The notes: generated from the sequence alone by a model not told the origin. A DNA stretch of 64,000 bases from an uncultured Ruminococcus sp. (GCA_902773135.1 CACYDP010000084.1:18583-82582); one strand, 5' to 3'. Positions 17,840 through 28,155 are shown, counted from the stretch's first letter. Numbers and translations are program-made.

Positions 17840-18703
17840 ATGCGTGAAGCACAATGGACAGATTATGAACTGATAGATTGTTCTGACGGTGAACGGCTGG
17901 AACGTTGGGGAGATATTGTGCTGATACGTCCCGACCCCCAGATTATATGGAAAACACCCAAAAAAAATCCCCTGTGGAAACAGGCACACGCACGTTACAG
18001 CCGTTCATCGAGCGGCGGGGGTGCGTGGCAGTATTATCAAAAAGTGCCGCAGCAGTGGAAAATCAACTATAAGGATATGACTTTCGGCATCAAGCCGATG
18101 GGATTCAAACATACGGGAGTGTTTCCCGAGCAGGCGGTAAACTGGGATTTTGCCGCAGAAAAAATCAAAAATGCAGGCAGACCTGTTAAGGTGCTCAATA
18201 TGTTTGCCTATACAGGAGCGGCAACGCTGGCTTGTCTGAATGCAGGTGCATCGGTATGTCACGTTGATGCATCAAAAGGAATGGTTCAGTGGGCAAAGGA
18301 AAATGCCCGGCTGAGCCGTTTGGACGACAAGCCGGTGCGTTGGCTGGTTGATGATTGTGTCAAGTTTGTTCAGCGTGAACATCGCAGAGGAAATAAGTAT
18401 GACGGAATCATTATGGATCCTCCGTCTTATGGCAGGGGGCCGGGCGGAGAAGTATGGAAATTGGAAGAACAGCTTTTCTCACTTGTGGAACTTTGTGTTC
18501 CGATATTGTCGGACAATGCACTATTCTTTATACTGAATTCCTATACGACGGGACTTTCGCCGTCTGTAATGGAATATCTTTTGGGAGTAATGCTCAAAAA
18601 ACGTTTCGGAGGAAAAATATCCAGTTCCGAAATCGGACTTCACGTAACGCAGAGCGGTTTGACACTTCCCTGCGGAAGTACGGCTATATGGCAGTCGGAA
18701 TAA
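17840..18703 (+). CDS. RlmI-like class I SAM-dependent rRNA methyltransferase
   Basis: 287 residues. The catalytic domain has NMFAYTGAATLACLNAGA (motif I), VCHVDASKGMVQWAKEN and IMDPPSYGRGPGGE (motif IV), which groups it with RlmI/YccW-type cytosine-C5 23S rRNA methyltransferases. The N-terminal PUA domain of RlmI is missing or much reduced, so the exact target is uncertain. The start is the ATG behind CGGAGGAAAC; an extension to 17777 lacks a ribosome site. Confidence 0.82.
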   Translation: MREAQWTDYELIDCSDGERLERWGDIVLIRPDPQIIWKTPKKNPLWKQAHARYSRSSSGGGAWQYYQKVPQQWKINYKDMTFGIKPMGFKHTGVFPEQAVNWDFAAEKIKNAGRPVKVLNMFAYTGAATLACLNAGASVCHVDASKGMVQWAKENARLSRLDDKPVRWLVDDCVKFVQREHRRGNKYDGIIMDPPSYGRGPGGEVWKLEEQLFSLVELCVPILSDNALFFILNSYTTGLSPSVMEYLLGVMLKKRFGGKISSSEIGLHVTQSGLTLPCGSTAIWQSE

Positions 18704-18731
18704 TAAGGAATGATGACGGAGTAATAACCGA

Positions 18732-19583
18732 ATGAAAAATTTTATCGAAGTCAGAAACGTATTTTTCAAGTACGGTGAGAGCGAAGAGTCTTCCGAAGAA
18801 AAATATGTGCTTGACGGTATTAATCTTAACATACATAAGGGTGAATTTGTCGCTGCAGTAGGTCATAACGGCTCGGGAAAATCTACCCTTGCAAAGCATT
18901 TTAATTCGATCTATCTTCCTACAACGGGAGATGTCTATGTTGACGGAATCAATACAAAGGACGATGAACGTCTTTTTGACATAAGAAAAAAAGTCGGACT
19001 GGTACTGCAAAATCCCGACAATCAGATCGTGGCAGGAATCGTGGAAGATGATGTCGCTTTCGGCTGCGAAAATCTCGGTATTGCCCCCAGAGAAATTCGG
19101 GAACGTGTATATAATGCACTGGAAGCAGTGGGAATGTACGAGTACAGAAAACATTCCCCTGAAAAACTCTCGGGCGGGCAAAAACAGCGTGTTGCGATAG
19201 CCGGGATCATTGCGATGGAACCTGAGTGTATCGTGCTGGATGAACCGACTGCGATGCTTGACCCTCAGGGTAGGCAAGAAGTCATTTCCACCGTGATGAA
19301 ACTCAATCGTGAACTCGGCATAACGGTGATATTGATTACTCATTATATGGAAGAAGCGGTTTTAGCCGATAGGGTGGTAATGCTCAATTCGGGAAAAATC
19401 ATTCTGGAAGGTACGCCGAAAGAAGTTTTTTCACAGGTGGAATTGCTGAAAAAACACCGTCTGGACGTACCGCAAGCAACAGAACTGATTTATCAGCTCA
19501 GAGGCTGCGGCTATGATTTGCCGCCGACTGTGCTGAATGAGGAAGAATGTGTTGACGCACTGATGCAAATATTAAAGAAATAG
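18732..19583 (+). CDS. ecfA1: ECF transporter ATPase EcfA1
   Basis: First ATPase of the energy-coupling-factor module for vitamin and metal uptake. Walker A GHNGSGKST, Q-loop VLQNPDNQIVAGIVEDDVAFG, signature LSGGQKQR and Walker B CIVLDEPTAMLD are all intact. The Q-loop segment is the hallmark of EcfA1. 283 residues. Co-transcribed with ecfA2 and ecfT; no substrate-binding S component lies beside them, so this is the shared (group II) module. Confidence 0.96.
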   Translation: MKNFIEVRNVFFKYGESEESSEEKYVLDGINLNIHKGEFVAAVGHNGSGKSTLAKHFNSIYLPTTGDVYVDGINTKDDERLFDIRKKVGLVLQNPDNQIVAGIVEDDVAFGCENLGIAPREIRERVYNALEAVGMYEYRKHSPEKLSGGQKQRVAIAGIIAMEPECIVLDEPTAMLDPQGRQEVISTVMKLNRELGITVILITHYMEEAVLADRVVMLNSGKIILEGTPKEVFSQVELLKKHRLDVPQATELIYQLRGCGYDLPPTVLNEEECVDALMQILKK

Positions 19584-19606
19584 TGCGTGATAAGGAGAGA
19601 AAAATT

Positions 19607-20458
19607 GTGTCTGTGATCAAAGCTCAAAATTTGACACTGGTCTACGGAAAGGGTACTTCATTTCAGAAAACTGCTCTTTCAAACGTTAATTTTGAAATTG
19701 AACAGGGAGAATTTGTAGGGCTGATCGGTCATACAGGCTCCGGAAAATCGACACTGGTTCAGCTTTTGAACGGTCTTTTGAAACCGACTGAGGGAACGGT
19801 ATATCTCAATGGAAAAAATATCTGGGAAGAACCGAAAAAAATTCGTGAGGTGCGTTTTAAAGCAGGAATGGTCTTTCAGTATCCTGAATATCAGCTTTTT
19901 GAAGAAACCGTATACAAAGATATAGCGTATGGACCGAAAAATATGGGTCTGTCCGAAGACGAAACAGACAAAAGAGTACGCAGTGCGGCAGAATTTGTCG
20001 GACTGAAAAGAGAACTGCTCTATAAATCACCCTTTGACCTTTCGGGAGGCGAAAAACGCCGTGCCGCCATTGCAGGCGTGATTGCAATGGATCCCGATGT
20101 ATTGATACTTGATGAACCGACAGCAGGTCTTGACCCTCTGGGCAGAGATGTGCTGCTATCGCAGATACAGAATTATCATAAAACAAGAAAAAATACAATC
20201 ATCTTTGTTTCTCACAGTATGGAAGATATTGCAAGAATTTCGGACAGAATACTTGTGATGAACCATGGCGAGAAACTGTTGTTTGATACAACGCAAAATG
20301 TCTTTGCAAAAGCAGAGGAATTGGAAAAAGTCGGACTTCGTATCCCTCAGATCACCAAAATAATGCGTATGCTCAAAAAAAGAGGAATCAATGTCAATAC
20401 TAATATACTGACCATTGAGCAGGCATTTAATGAAATTATTAACTATCTGGGAACATAA
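19607..20458 (+). CDS. ecfA2: ECF transporter ATPase EcfA2
   Basis: Second ATPase of the module: Walker A GHTGSGKST, MVFQYPEYQLFEETVYKDIAYG (the EcfA2 form of the Q-loop), signature DLSGGEKRR and Walker B LILDEPTAGLD. A GTG start is chosen because AAGGAGA precedes it at normal distance; the in-frame GTG at 19583 overlaps the ecfA1 stop and has no good ribosome site. 283 residues. Confidence 0.95.
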   Translation: MSVIKAQNLTLVYGKGTSFQKTALSNVNFEIEQGEFVGLIGHTGSGKSTLVQLLNGLLKPTEGTVYLNGKNIWEEPKKIREVRFKAGMVFQYPEYQLFEETVYKDIAYGPKNMGLSEDETDKRVRSAAEFVGLKRELLYKSPFDLSGGEKRRAAIAGVIAMDPDVLILDEPTAGLDPLGRDVLLSQIQNYHKTRKNTIIFVSHSMEDIARISDRILVMNHGEKLLFDTTQNVFAKAEELEKVGLRIPQITKIMRMLKKRGINVNTNILTIEQAFNEIINYLGT

Positions 20459-20478
20459 CAAAAGAAAGGGGAAGTTAA

Positions 20479-21294
20479 ATGGTAAGAGATGTGACGCTCG
20501 GACAATTTATGCCGGGACATTCCTTGATACACAAGCTTGATGCCAGATCAAAAATCCTTCTTTTGATTGCATATATTGTTTTTATCTTTTTGTCAGAAAA
20601 TTATTTTTCGTTGGCTTTGATCACAGTTGCTTCATTGGCAGTGATACTGCTGACGAAAATCAATTTTAAATTTTATTTGAAAAGCCTGAAAGTGATTTTG
20701 TTTGTGATTGTTTTTACCGGAATACTGAATATTTTTTACGGCTCGGGGACAGTTCTTTATGAATGGGGATTTATCACTATCACTGAAGGCGGCATCAATA
20801 ATGCCATCTTTGTCATTATCAGAATTGCGGTATTGGTGATGATCAGTTCGGTACTGACGTTTACCACTTCACCGTCCGATTTGACCGATGCCATTGAAAA
20901 ATTGTTGAAACCTCTGTCGGTATTTCATATCAAGGTGCACGAAATCGCCATGATGATGACGATTGCATTGCGGTTTATCCCTGTATTTCTGGAAGAAACC
21001 GATAAAATTATGAATGCACAAAAAGCAAGAGGGGCAGATTTTGAAAGCGGCAATGTTTTCCAGAGAATCAAGGCACTGATTCCGGTGCTCATTCCACTTT
21101 TCGTATCCTCTTTCAGATGTGCCAATGACCTCGCAACTGCGATGGAATGCCGCTGCTACAACGGCGGAAACAATCGGACAAGAATGAAAGTGATGAAATT
21201 TTCTCTTGCTGATCTTTTTGGTCTGATGTTTTCCCTGCTTGTTTTTGCGGGAGTGATTTTGTTGAATTTATATTTGCCGGCAGTGGTAAGATAG
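20479..21294 (+). CDS. ecfT: ECF transporter transmembrane subunit EcfT
   Basis: Integral membrane scaffold of the ECF module with about six hydrophobic segments. It starts GQFMPGHSLIHKLDARSKI, a conserved EcfT opening. The two Ala-Arg-Gly type coupling motifs that touch the ATPases are visible as AQKARGAD and, in degenerate form, MECRCYNGG. 271 residues, AAAGGGGAAG ribosome site, last of the three ECF genes. Confidence 0.95.
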   Translation: MVRDVTLGQFMPGHSLIHKLDARSKILLLIAYIVFIFLSENYFSLALITVASLAVILLTKINFKFYLKSLKVILFVIVFTGILNIFYGSGTVLYEWGFITITEGGINNAIFVIIRIAVLVMISSVLTFTTSPSDLTDAIEKLLKPLSVFHIKVHEIAMMMTIALRFIPVFLEETDKIMNAQKARGADFESGNVFQRIKALIPVLIPLFVSSFRCANDLATAMECRCYNGGNNRTRMKVMKFSLADLFGLMFSLLVFAGVILLNLYLPAVVR

Positions 21295-21302
21295 GACAGT
21301 TT

Positions 21303-22049
21303 ATGAGAAATTTACTTGTTACAATGGCATATGACGGAAAACATTTTCACGGCTGGCAGATACAGGATAATGCGATCAGCGTGCAGGAAGTGTTTCAGAA
21401 TGCTTTAAAAAAAGTGATAGGAACGGTACCCGATATAAAAGGATGCAGCAGAACGGATTCTGGTGTACACGCCAATATGTACTGTGTCAGCTTTAAGACT
21501 GACCATACCATTCCCTGTGAACGTCTTACGGCGGCATTGAACCGTTTTTTACCTCCGAGTGCGGCAGTAATGAAAGTGGAAGAAAAACCGGAAGACTTTC
21601 ACGCAAGGTATGACTGTAAAGGCAAAGAATATATTTATCGGATATGGAATAATGAGATCAGAAATCCCTTTATGGACGGATATGTACTTCATTATTGGTA
21701 CAAAATTGATGAACAAAAACTTGATCGGGCGGCAAAACATTTTCTTGGCAGACACGATTTTACATCTTTTTGTACCGTGGATAAACATCGCAGAAAAGGC
21801 GATTTTCACCGCACTGTCAAAAATATTGCCGTTACACGTGACGGTGATATGGTGACGATTCGTATAGAAGCGGACGGTTTTTTGTACAATATGGTCCGTA
21901 TTATAGTGGGAACGCTGTTGTCGGTCGCACAAGGCAAAACAGAACCCGAAGACATTGATGTGATACTGTCTGCTCTTGACCGCTCAAAGGCAGGACCGAC
22001 AGCACCGCCGCAGGGCTTGTACCTGAATAAAGTAATATACGGTCCTTGA
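21303..22049 (+). CDS. truA: tRNA pseudouridine(38-40) synthase TruA
   Basis: Isomerises uridines 38-40 in the anticodon arm. The catalytic Asp is in GCSRTDSGVHA, and further family blocks are YDGKHFHGWQIQ at the start, HDFTSFCT and FLYNMVRIIVGTLLSVAQGK. 248 residues. The ecfA1-ecfA2-ecfT-truA order is widely conserved in Firmicutes next to ribosomal protein genes, which are not in this window. Confidence 0.96.
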   Translation: MRNLLVTMAYDGKHFHGWQIQDNAISVQEVFQNALKKVIGTVPDIKGCSRTDSGVHANMYCVSFKTDHTIPCERLTAALNRFLPPSAAVMKVEEKPEDFHARYDCKGKEYIYRIWNNEIRNPFMDGYVLHYWYKIDEQKLDRAAKHFLGRHDFTSFCTVDKHRRKGDFHRTVKNIAVTRDGDMVTIRIEADGFLYNMVRIIVGTLLSVAQGKTEPEDIDVILSALDRSKAGPTAPPQGLYLNKVIYGP

Positions 22050-22080
22050 TACGGTTTTATTTCTCAAAAATAAAACCGTA
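22050..22080 (+). terminator. Hairpin after truA
   Basis: 13-bp perfect stem (TACGGTTTTATTT / AAATAAAACCGTA) immediately after the truA stop. The bases after it are not T-rich on the plus strand, so read-through to the next gene is possible. Confidence 0.6.
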
Positions 22081-22097
22081 CAAAATTTGAGGAAAGA

Positions 22098-23372
22098 ATG
22101 TTTGGGAAAGGAAAAGTCAGAATGAAAAAGCATAAAGGACGCTATCAGAATCCGAACAGCAAAAACATTAACCGTAAATATATGAGTTATGAAGATGTCC
22201 CTTTGAAAGAATACAGAGATAATGATCCGATTCCGAAAAATCTGACAAGAAAATTTTTAAAAATATTTTTGATTTTGTTTTTATCTGTGATGTTGGTGAT
22301 TGCACTGATGAATATTGATAATCTGACACCTGATAATATTTCACATTGGTTTCAATATGATTTTCTCGGCAAAACCGAGGGCAACGGCTATCCGATCGAT
22401 TTTTCGGGAACAACGGTGAATACACAGAATTTTGATCTGATTGACGGTGTGCCGGTATATTGCAGTGATACGTCCATTACGGTTCTGAATTCTAATGCGG
22501 GGGAATATCAGTCGGGACAGCATTCTTTTGCTAACCCGCTTATGAGTACCAATGCAGGTTATGCCATTATCTATAATTCGGAAGCAACAGGATTTAAAAT
22601 TATCAGCCGTGATAAAACGATTTATGCGGGTTCTGCCGATGATAAAATTTTTTCGGCAGACATTTCACCAAACGGTACCTATGCTATATTAACGCAGGGA
22701 GATGATTATTTATCAAAACTGACGGTTTACAGAAAAGATCATCTTGAAAAATATACCTATGCCTTTGCGGACTATTATGTCAACAGAGTATCTTTGAACA
22801 AAGAAGGTACCCGTGCGGTTTTGTCGGGTGTTTCGGCAAAAAACGGAGGATTGACTTCCGTGATATATATTCTTGATTTTGGGCAAAATAAATTTTTTCA
22901 AAGACATACGTATAATGATTCGTATATTTACGATGTTAAATATCTTGATAACGGAAATGTTATCGCCGCCGGTGAAAAATACGGTTATTATATTGATGTG
23001 GAGAATGACAAGGAATCGAAGTTCAGCTATGATTCCAAAACGCTGACATCTTATACACTGAGCAGAAGCTATGGTATGCTGCTTTCACTGTCCAACAGTC
23101 CCGATGGAAGAAACTGTGATATTATGATGATCAATGCGGACGGAAACAAAAATGTTGAAATATCCACCGGTATGCAGGTATTATCGCTGGATTACAGAAA
23201 CGAAAGAATTGTTTCACTTTTTTCGTCATCGGCAACGATTTATGATCTTAACGGAAAAGTGATTTCCAACATTGACAGTTCCGTTGATGCAAGAAAAGTC
23301 AGGTTTTCCTCCGATCGTACAGTATATGTACTCGGAAAAAGCAGAATATTCAAATATGACTTTAATAAATAA
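22098..23372 (+). CDS. DUF5711-like membrane-anchored beta-propeller protein
   Basis: 424 residues. A basic, Asn/Lys-rich N-terminus is followed by one hydrophobic helix (FLKIFLILFLSVMLVIALMNI, about residues 53-73), then an extracellular region with repeated short beta motifs such as DDKIFSADISPNGTYAILTQGD and NRVSLNKEGTRAVLSGVS that suggest a propeller. The resemblance is to DUF5711 proteins of gut clostridia, whose role is unknown. Starts at 22098 (GAGG) and 22122 (AAAGGAAAAG) are both plausible. Confidence 0.7.
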   Translation: MFGKGKVRMKKHKGRYQNPNSKNINRKYMSYEDVPLKEYRDNDPIPKNLTRKFLKIFLILFLSVMLVIALMNIDNLTPDNISHWFQYDFLGKTEGNGYPIDFSGTTVNTQNFDLIDGVPVYCSDTSITVLNSNAGEYQSGQHSFANPLMSTNAGYAIIYNSEATGFKIISRDKTIYAGSADDKIFSADISPNGTYAILTQGDDYLSKLTVYRKDHLEKYTYAFADYYVNRVSLNKEGTRAVLSGVSAKNGGLTSVIYILDFGQNKFFQRHTYNDSYIYDVKYLDNGNVIAAGEKYGYYIDVENDKESKFSYDSKTLTSYTLSRSYGMLLSLSNSPDGRNCDIMMINADGNKNVEISTGMQVLSLDYRNERIVSLFSSSATIYDLNGKVISNIDSSVDARKVRFSSDRTVYVLGKSRIFKYDFNK

Positions 23373-23380
23373 GCAATAAA

Positions 23381-23416
23381 AATTGCAGCAGATGGATGAT
23401 TTCATCTGCTGCAATT
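23381..23416. terminator. Bidirectional terminator between the DUF5711-like gene and htpG
   Basis: 14-bp perfect stem AATTGCAGCAGATG / CATCTGCTGCAATT with an 8-base loop between two converging genes, with T-runs on the right of the plus strand and on the left of the minus strand. Confidence 0.9.
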
Positions 23417-23430
23417 TTTTGCTGATTTAC

Positions 23431-25233
23431 TTAGATCAATTCCATTACCTTAACGCTTCTGGTCACGAAACCGTCCAGTTCATCTGCTGTCAGTTTTCTT
23501 TGACTAATAAGAGCAAGGTCATAAATATGCTGGCAAACGAGATCACGTTTATCTTCCTCAAGAGAAGGAATCTTCTTAACGATTTCATTGTCTGTGTTAA
23601 TGATCAGTGTTTCACCCACTTTTGAAGCAGTACCAAACATATTTCCATAAATCCTGTTGATGTCGCTCATACGTCTTTCATACTCATTCAGAGTGATGAC
23701 AGCGGGTGTATCGGCAGTTTTCAGAGCCTGTGCGGTAATTTTGAGATTTTCTTCTTTGAGAGCTTTGGTGAAAATTTCGATAATGTCACTGTGATCGCCG
23801 TCTTTGGTCTGGTCGGATTTCAGAGCATCGCCAATTTCCGAATCGATACGTGCAAACTTCGTTTCGCTTTCTTTATATTCGAGGAAGCTGACAAAATGTG
23901 TATCGATATTATGTTCAAGGATAATGGCATCCAGATCATTGTCTTTAAACATCTTCACATACTGTGCCTGAACATCCATACTTGAAACATAATAAACCTT
24001 ATCATTCTGCTTGGGGAGTTCTGAGAAAGTTTTAAATTCATTGTTAATGGTTTTATACAGGATAATATCTTTGATTTTATCATAGAATTTTTCGTCTTTG
24101 ATGCAGCCGAATTTGATAAAGGGTGAAATATCGTCCCAGTAACTTTCATAACTCTTGCGTTCATTTTTAAAGACGGAGATCAGTTTATCGGCAACTTTCT
24201 TGGTAATGTGTTTTGAAATTTTTGCTACTTCGCCGTCATTCTGGAGAAATGATCTGGAAACATTCAAAGGAAGGTCAGGACAGTCGATAACACCTTTGAG
24301 CAGCATGAGAAATTCGGGAACGACTTCTTTAATGTTGTCCGCAATATAAACCTGATTGGAGAAAAGTTTGATTTCACCGGGCATTACCTGTAATTTATCT
24401 GTCTGCTTGGGAAAATAAAGAATACCTTTCAGCCTGAACGGATAATCAACATTCAGATGAATCCAGAAGAGAGGAAGATTCATATCGGTGAAAGTTTCTC
24501 TGTAAAAATCTTCATATTCTTCGGTAGTACAGTCTTTCGGAGCTTTCAGCCAGAGGGGAGAGATGTTGTTGATGGGCTTTTCTTCCTCGTCTTTTTTCTC
24601 TGCACCGGATACCGAAAGATAAATTTCTACGGGCATGAAATGACAATATTTTTTGAGAACTGAACGCAGTTTGTATTCATCGAGGAATTCTTTTCCGTCG
24701 TCAGATATATGCATAATGACAGAGGTACCTTTTTCGGTACGGCTGCCGTCAGATATTTCATAGGTGTGGCTGCCGTCGCTTTCCCAATGTACCGGTGCAG
24801 CATCTTTCTGATAAGAAAGGCTTTCTATTTCAACGGTTTCAGATACCATATAAGCCGAATAGAATCCCAGACCGAAATGACCGATGATTCCGGAATCGGC
24901 ATCAGATTTATCTTTATATTTCTCAATGAATTCCTGAGCACCCGAAAAAGCGATTTGTGTAATATATTTTTCCACTTCTTCGTCCGTCATACCAATGCCG
25001 TTATCCGATACGGTAAGTGTTTTGGCTTCCTTGTCAAGTATAATATCAATTCTCGGCTTAATTCCGTCATCTTCGGCTTCACCGATCGAGCACAGGCTCT
25101 GATACTTTCTGACAGCATCACAGCTGTTGGCAACGATTTCTCTGAGAAAGATATCTTTGTCAGAGTAAAGCCATTTTTTGATGATCGGAAATAAATTTTC
25201 CGAATCTACTTTAATTTGTCCTTCACGTTTCAT
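23431..25233 (-). CDS. htpG: Molecular chaperone HtpG (Hsp90)
   Basis: ATP-dependent Hsp90 chaperone. The GHKL ATP site is visible as REIVANSCDAVRKY, TVSDNGIGMTDEE and GHFGLGFYSAYMV. The middle domain follows with NVSRSFLQND. At 600 residues it is slightly shorter than E. coli HtpG (624). An AACGGAGG ribosome site precedes the ATG. No CIRCE element is seen upstream, so it does not appear to belong to the HrcA regulon. Confidence 0.97.
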   Translation of the reverse strand: MKREGQIKVDSENLFPIIKKWLYSDKDIFLREIVANSCDAVRKYQSLCSIGEAEDDGIKPRIDIILDKEAKTLTVSDNGIGMTDEEVEKYITQIAFSGAQEFIEKYKDKSDADSGIIGHFGLGFYSAYMVSETVEIESLSYQKDAAPVHWESDGSHTYEISDGSRTEKGTSVIMHISDDGKEFLDEYKLRSVLKKYCHFMPVEIYLSVSGAEKKDEEEKPINNISPLWLKAPKDCTTEEYEDFYRETFTDMNLPLFWIHLNVDYPFRLKGILYFPKQTDKLQVMPGEIKLFSNQVYIADNIKEVVPEFLMLLKGVIDCPDLPLNVSRSFLQNDGEVAKISKHITKKVADKLISVFKNERKSYESYWDDISPFIKFGCIKDEKFYDKIKDIILYKTINNEFKTFSELPKQNDKVYYVSSMDVQAQYVKMFKDNDLDAIILEHNIDTHFVSFLEYKESETKFARIDSEIGDALKSDQTKDGDHSDIIEIFTKALKEENLKITAQALKTADTPAVITLNEYERRMSDINRIYGNMFGTASKVGETLIINTDNEIVKKIPSLEEDKRDLVCQHIYDLALISQRKLTADELDGFVTRSVKVMELI

Positions 25234-25262
25234 TTTAAAAACCTCCGTTTTATAAAATATTG

Positions 25263-25300
25263 ATACCGGTTTTGTCTGATTCGACAGACAAAACCAGTAT
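25263..25300 (-). terminator. Hairpin after ftsK
   Basis: 16-bp stem (one G-U pair) with a 6-base loop directly after the ftsK stop and before htpG on the minus strand. The T-run is weak (ATCAATATTTTAT). Confidence 0.6.
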
Positions 25301-25311
25301 AGATGACGCTG

Positions 25312-28155
25312 TTATTCATTGTCGGACTGAGTCATATTTCTTTCCAGCCATTGCTGATAGGACATCAGAACCTGACGGGGTTTAGAACCCTCGTGCGGTC
25401 CTACAATACCCATCTGTTCCATTTCATCAATTAATCTGCCGGCTCTCGCATAGCCCAGACGGAGCCTTCGCTGGAGAAGGGAAGTAGAGGCTTGTCCGGC
25501 TTCTACCACACATTGTATTGCCTGTTCCATCATCGGATCGCTGTCTTTGTCATCACTGACTTTTGTGTTGTTGTCAGGAATAGCATTTTTTTCTATTTCA
25601 CTGATAACATTGCTGTCATATTCCACGATTTTGTTTTTCTTGATAAATTCTATAATATTCTCTATTTCCGTATCGTCAACATAACAGCCCTGCACACGAA
25701 CAGGTTTGTTTTTGCCGATGGGGGAGAACAGCATATCACCTCTGCCGAGCAGTTTTTCCGCACCGCCCGTATCGAGTATGGTTCTGGAATCTATCTGTGA
25801 TTTAACGGCAAATGCAATACGGCTCGGGACATTTGCTTTGATAAGACCCGTAATAACATCAACGGATGGACGCTGTGTGGCGATAACAAGATGCATACCT
25901 GCGGCTCTTGCCATCTGAGCAAGACGGCAGATAGATTCTTCTACCTCATTAGGAGCTGCCATCATCAAGTCGGCAAGCTCGTCTATGACGATGACAATTT
26001 GTGGCATTTTGGTCAGTTTGGAAACTTCTTTCGGGTTTTCGGAAGAAGAAACTTCCGACTGTGCCTGTGCCAGCATTTCGTCTTCTTCAAAGGAGCGTTC
26101 GTTATCCTCATAGTCCGCAGTATCCTCATATTCGGCGAGATGTCTGTCGACCATACGATTATAACTCTGCATATCCCGTACATTGTATTCTGCAAAAGTT
26201 TTGTATCGTTCAAGCATTTCATTGACAGCCCAGTTGAGAGCACCTGCGGCTTTTCTGGGGTCTGTCACGACAGGAACAAGCAAATGGGGGATTCCGTTAT
26301 AGACACCGAGTTCAACAACTTTCGGGTCGATCAGCATCAGTTTGACTTCATCGGGGTCGGATTTGTAAAGAAGGCTGACCAGCATTGAATTGATACATAC
26401 CGATTTACCGGAACCGGTTGATCCTGCAATCAGGAGATGGGGCATTCTGGAGAGGTCTGCAAGTGTAATTTTACCGGTAATATCCATACCGAGAGCAACG
26501 GTCAGCTTGCTTTTAGCTTCCTGAAATTCTCTTGATTCCACCAGTCCACGCATTTTGACAATACTGATATTTTTGTTGGGAACTTCGATTCCGACAGCCG
26601 ATTTTCCGGGAATGGGAGCCTCGATTCGGACACCTGTTGCCGCCAGATTCATTGCAATATCGTCTGCAAGATTGGTGATTTTGCTGATTTTAATACCTGC
26701 GGCAGGTTGGAGTTCATATCTTGTAACGGACGGACCACGGCTGATATTGATGATCGTGGTCTGTACACCGAAACTTTTTAAAGTATCTACCAGTATTTTA
26801 CCATTTGTCTGAAGTTCCTGAGCAATATTGCTTTCATTTTCATCAAACTGAGGTTCAAGAAGGGTAAAAGGCGGTTTGATATAGTTTTCGGTAATGGTAT
26901 GCAGTTCCGGCTGAAGGGAGGATTTTGTTTCGGCAGCGGTATTTTTCGGTTCTGGTCTGTAAAATGCCGGTTTTTCCTCATCACTGATAGGGTATACGCC
27001 TTTTCTTCTGGCGGGGATAGTATCATCGGTATTGAAAACAGGCGGTATCAGATCTTCATCATCTTTAAATTCTTTTTTGTTGCTGTTGTTTTTGAGGAGA
27101 TCGTTGATGTTTAATCCGTCAGCAAAAACAGGGGTGTCTTCACTGATATATTCAAAGTTATCGGCAACGGATTTTTTAGAAGATTTCGTTTTCTTTTTGT
27201 TTTTTTTAGGTTCTACATCGGGAACAACGTCATTGACCGGTGCGGTCGGTTTGGGAGTTTCCGGTTCCTGGTTTTGCGGCTGTTCTTCAGGAGTACCGGC
27301 AGCATAAAAAGATGTTCTTTTCAGTCTTCGGAACTGAGGTTCATTATTGGTTGTTTTATTATCGATTTCTTCGATTTTTTTCTGAACATATTCTTCCTTT
27401 GCCTGTTTACGCTGTTCGGTTTTGACTTCTTTTGCGTGTGCTTTGATTCTGCTTCGTGCTTCCCGGTTTTCGTGAATACGTTCACTGACAGGCTCTTTGA
27501 TTTTTTCAAAGGTATTCATCAGTAATGCTTCCAGCGAAGCAACTAAGAAAAGAAGAAACAGCAGCATACAAATAATGCCTGAACCAAGACTTCCGAGAAT
27601 TTTGGTCATTGGTATTCCGAGTATTCCTCCTACAAAACCTGCACCAATATGTTGGCTGCCTGCACGGAAGCATTCGATCAGTTCTGTTCCGTAGTCAAGC
27701 AGATCTCTTCCGCTGCTGCTGAAAGAAAATGCGGTTGAGCCGAGCATCATTACTGTCAGGCAAAAGAAAAGGATTCTCAGCTGAAACCTGTATGTAGATT
27801 TTACTTTGATCAGCTGATAAGCATAATATACATTGATAAACGGTATTAAAAAGCCCGTAAAACCGAACAGTCCCCAATAACATTGATGAAGTGCGTACCA
27901 TAATTTTTCTCCGGGAAAAAGATAGAGGAGCATCATAATCAGTGAAAAAACGATAATAGCAATTCCTTTTAATATTCTTTTTTTCCTCAGGTACAATTCT
28001 ATTTCTGCTTTTTGTCTGGCACGTTCCTTAGCTTTGGCGGAAGATGTTTTTTTGGGGGAAGAATTTGATTTTGATTTCGGTTTTGAAGAATCAGATTTCG
28101 CACCGGTTTTTTTTCTTTTTGGTTTTGGTGCGGATGCGGTCTTTTTTTCTGCCAA
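25312..28155 (-). CDS. ftsK: FtsK/SpoIIIE DNA translocase
   Basis: Hexameric ATP-driven DNA pump at the division septum or sporulation septum. A Lys/Ser-rich N-terminus is followed by about four membrane helices (from IVFSLIMMLLYLF to MLLFLLFLVASLEALL), a charged linker of roughly 250 residues, the motor domain with Walker A GSTGSGKSVC and Walker B IVIVIDELADLMM, and a C-terminal winged-helix gamma domain (STSLLQRRLRLGYARAGRLID). The start is TTG behind CGGAGG; the upstream GTG overlaps the ribosome site. With spore genes nearby in the genome it may serve as SpoIIIE. Confidence 0.95.
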   Translation of the reverse strand: MAEKKTASAPKPKRKKTGAKSDSSKPKSKSNSSPKKTSSAKAKERARQKAEIELYLRKKRILKGIAIIVFSLIMMLLYLFPGEKLWYALHQCYWGLFGFTGFLIPFINVYYAYQLIKVKSTYRFQLRILFFCLTVMMLGSTAFSFSSSGRDLLDYGTELIECFRAGSQHIGAGFVGGILGIPMTKILGSLGSGIICMLLFLLFLVASLEALLMNTFEKIKEPVSERIHENREARSRIKAHAKEVKTEQRKQAKEEYVQKKIEEIDNKTTNNEPQFRRLKRTSFYAAGTPEEQPQNQEPETPKPTAPVNDVVPDVEPKKNKKKTKSSKKSVADNFEYISEDTPVFADGLNINDLLKNNSNKKEFKDDEDLIPPVFNTDDTIPARRKGVYPISDEEKPAFYRPEPKNTAAETKSSLQPELHTITENYIKPPFTLLEPQFDENESNIAQELQTNGKILVDTLKSFGVQTTIINISRGPSVTRYELQPAAGIKISKITNLADDIAMNLAATGVRIEAPIPGKSAVGIEVPNKNISIVKMRGLVESREFQEAKSKLTVALGMDITGKITLADLSRMPHLLIAGSTGSGKSVCINSMLVSLLYKSDPDEVKLMLIDPKVVELGVYNGIPHLLVPVVTDPRKAAGALNWAVNEMLERYKTFAEYNVRDMQSYNRMVDRHLAEYEDTADYEDNERSFEEDEMLAQAQSEVSSSENPKEVSKLTKMPQIVIVIDELADLMMAAPNEVEESICRLAQMARAAGMHLVIATQRPSVDVITGLIKANVPSRIAFAVKSQIDSRTILDTGGAEKLLGRGDMLFSPIGKNKPVRVQGCYVDDTEIENIIEFIKKNKIVEYDSNVISEIEKNAIPDNNTKVSDDKDSDPMMEQAIQCVVEAGQASTSLLQRRLRLGYARAGRLIDEMEQMGIVGPHEGSKPRQVLMSYQQWLERNMTQSDNE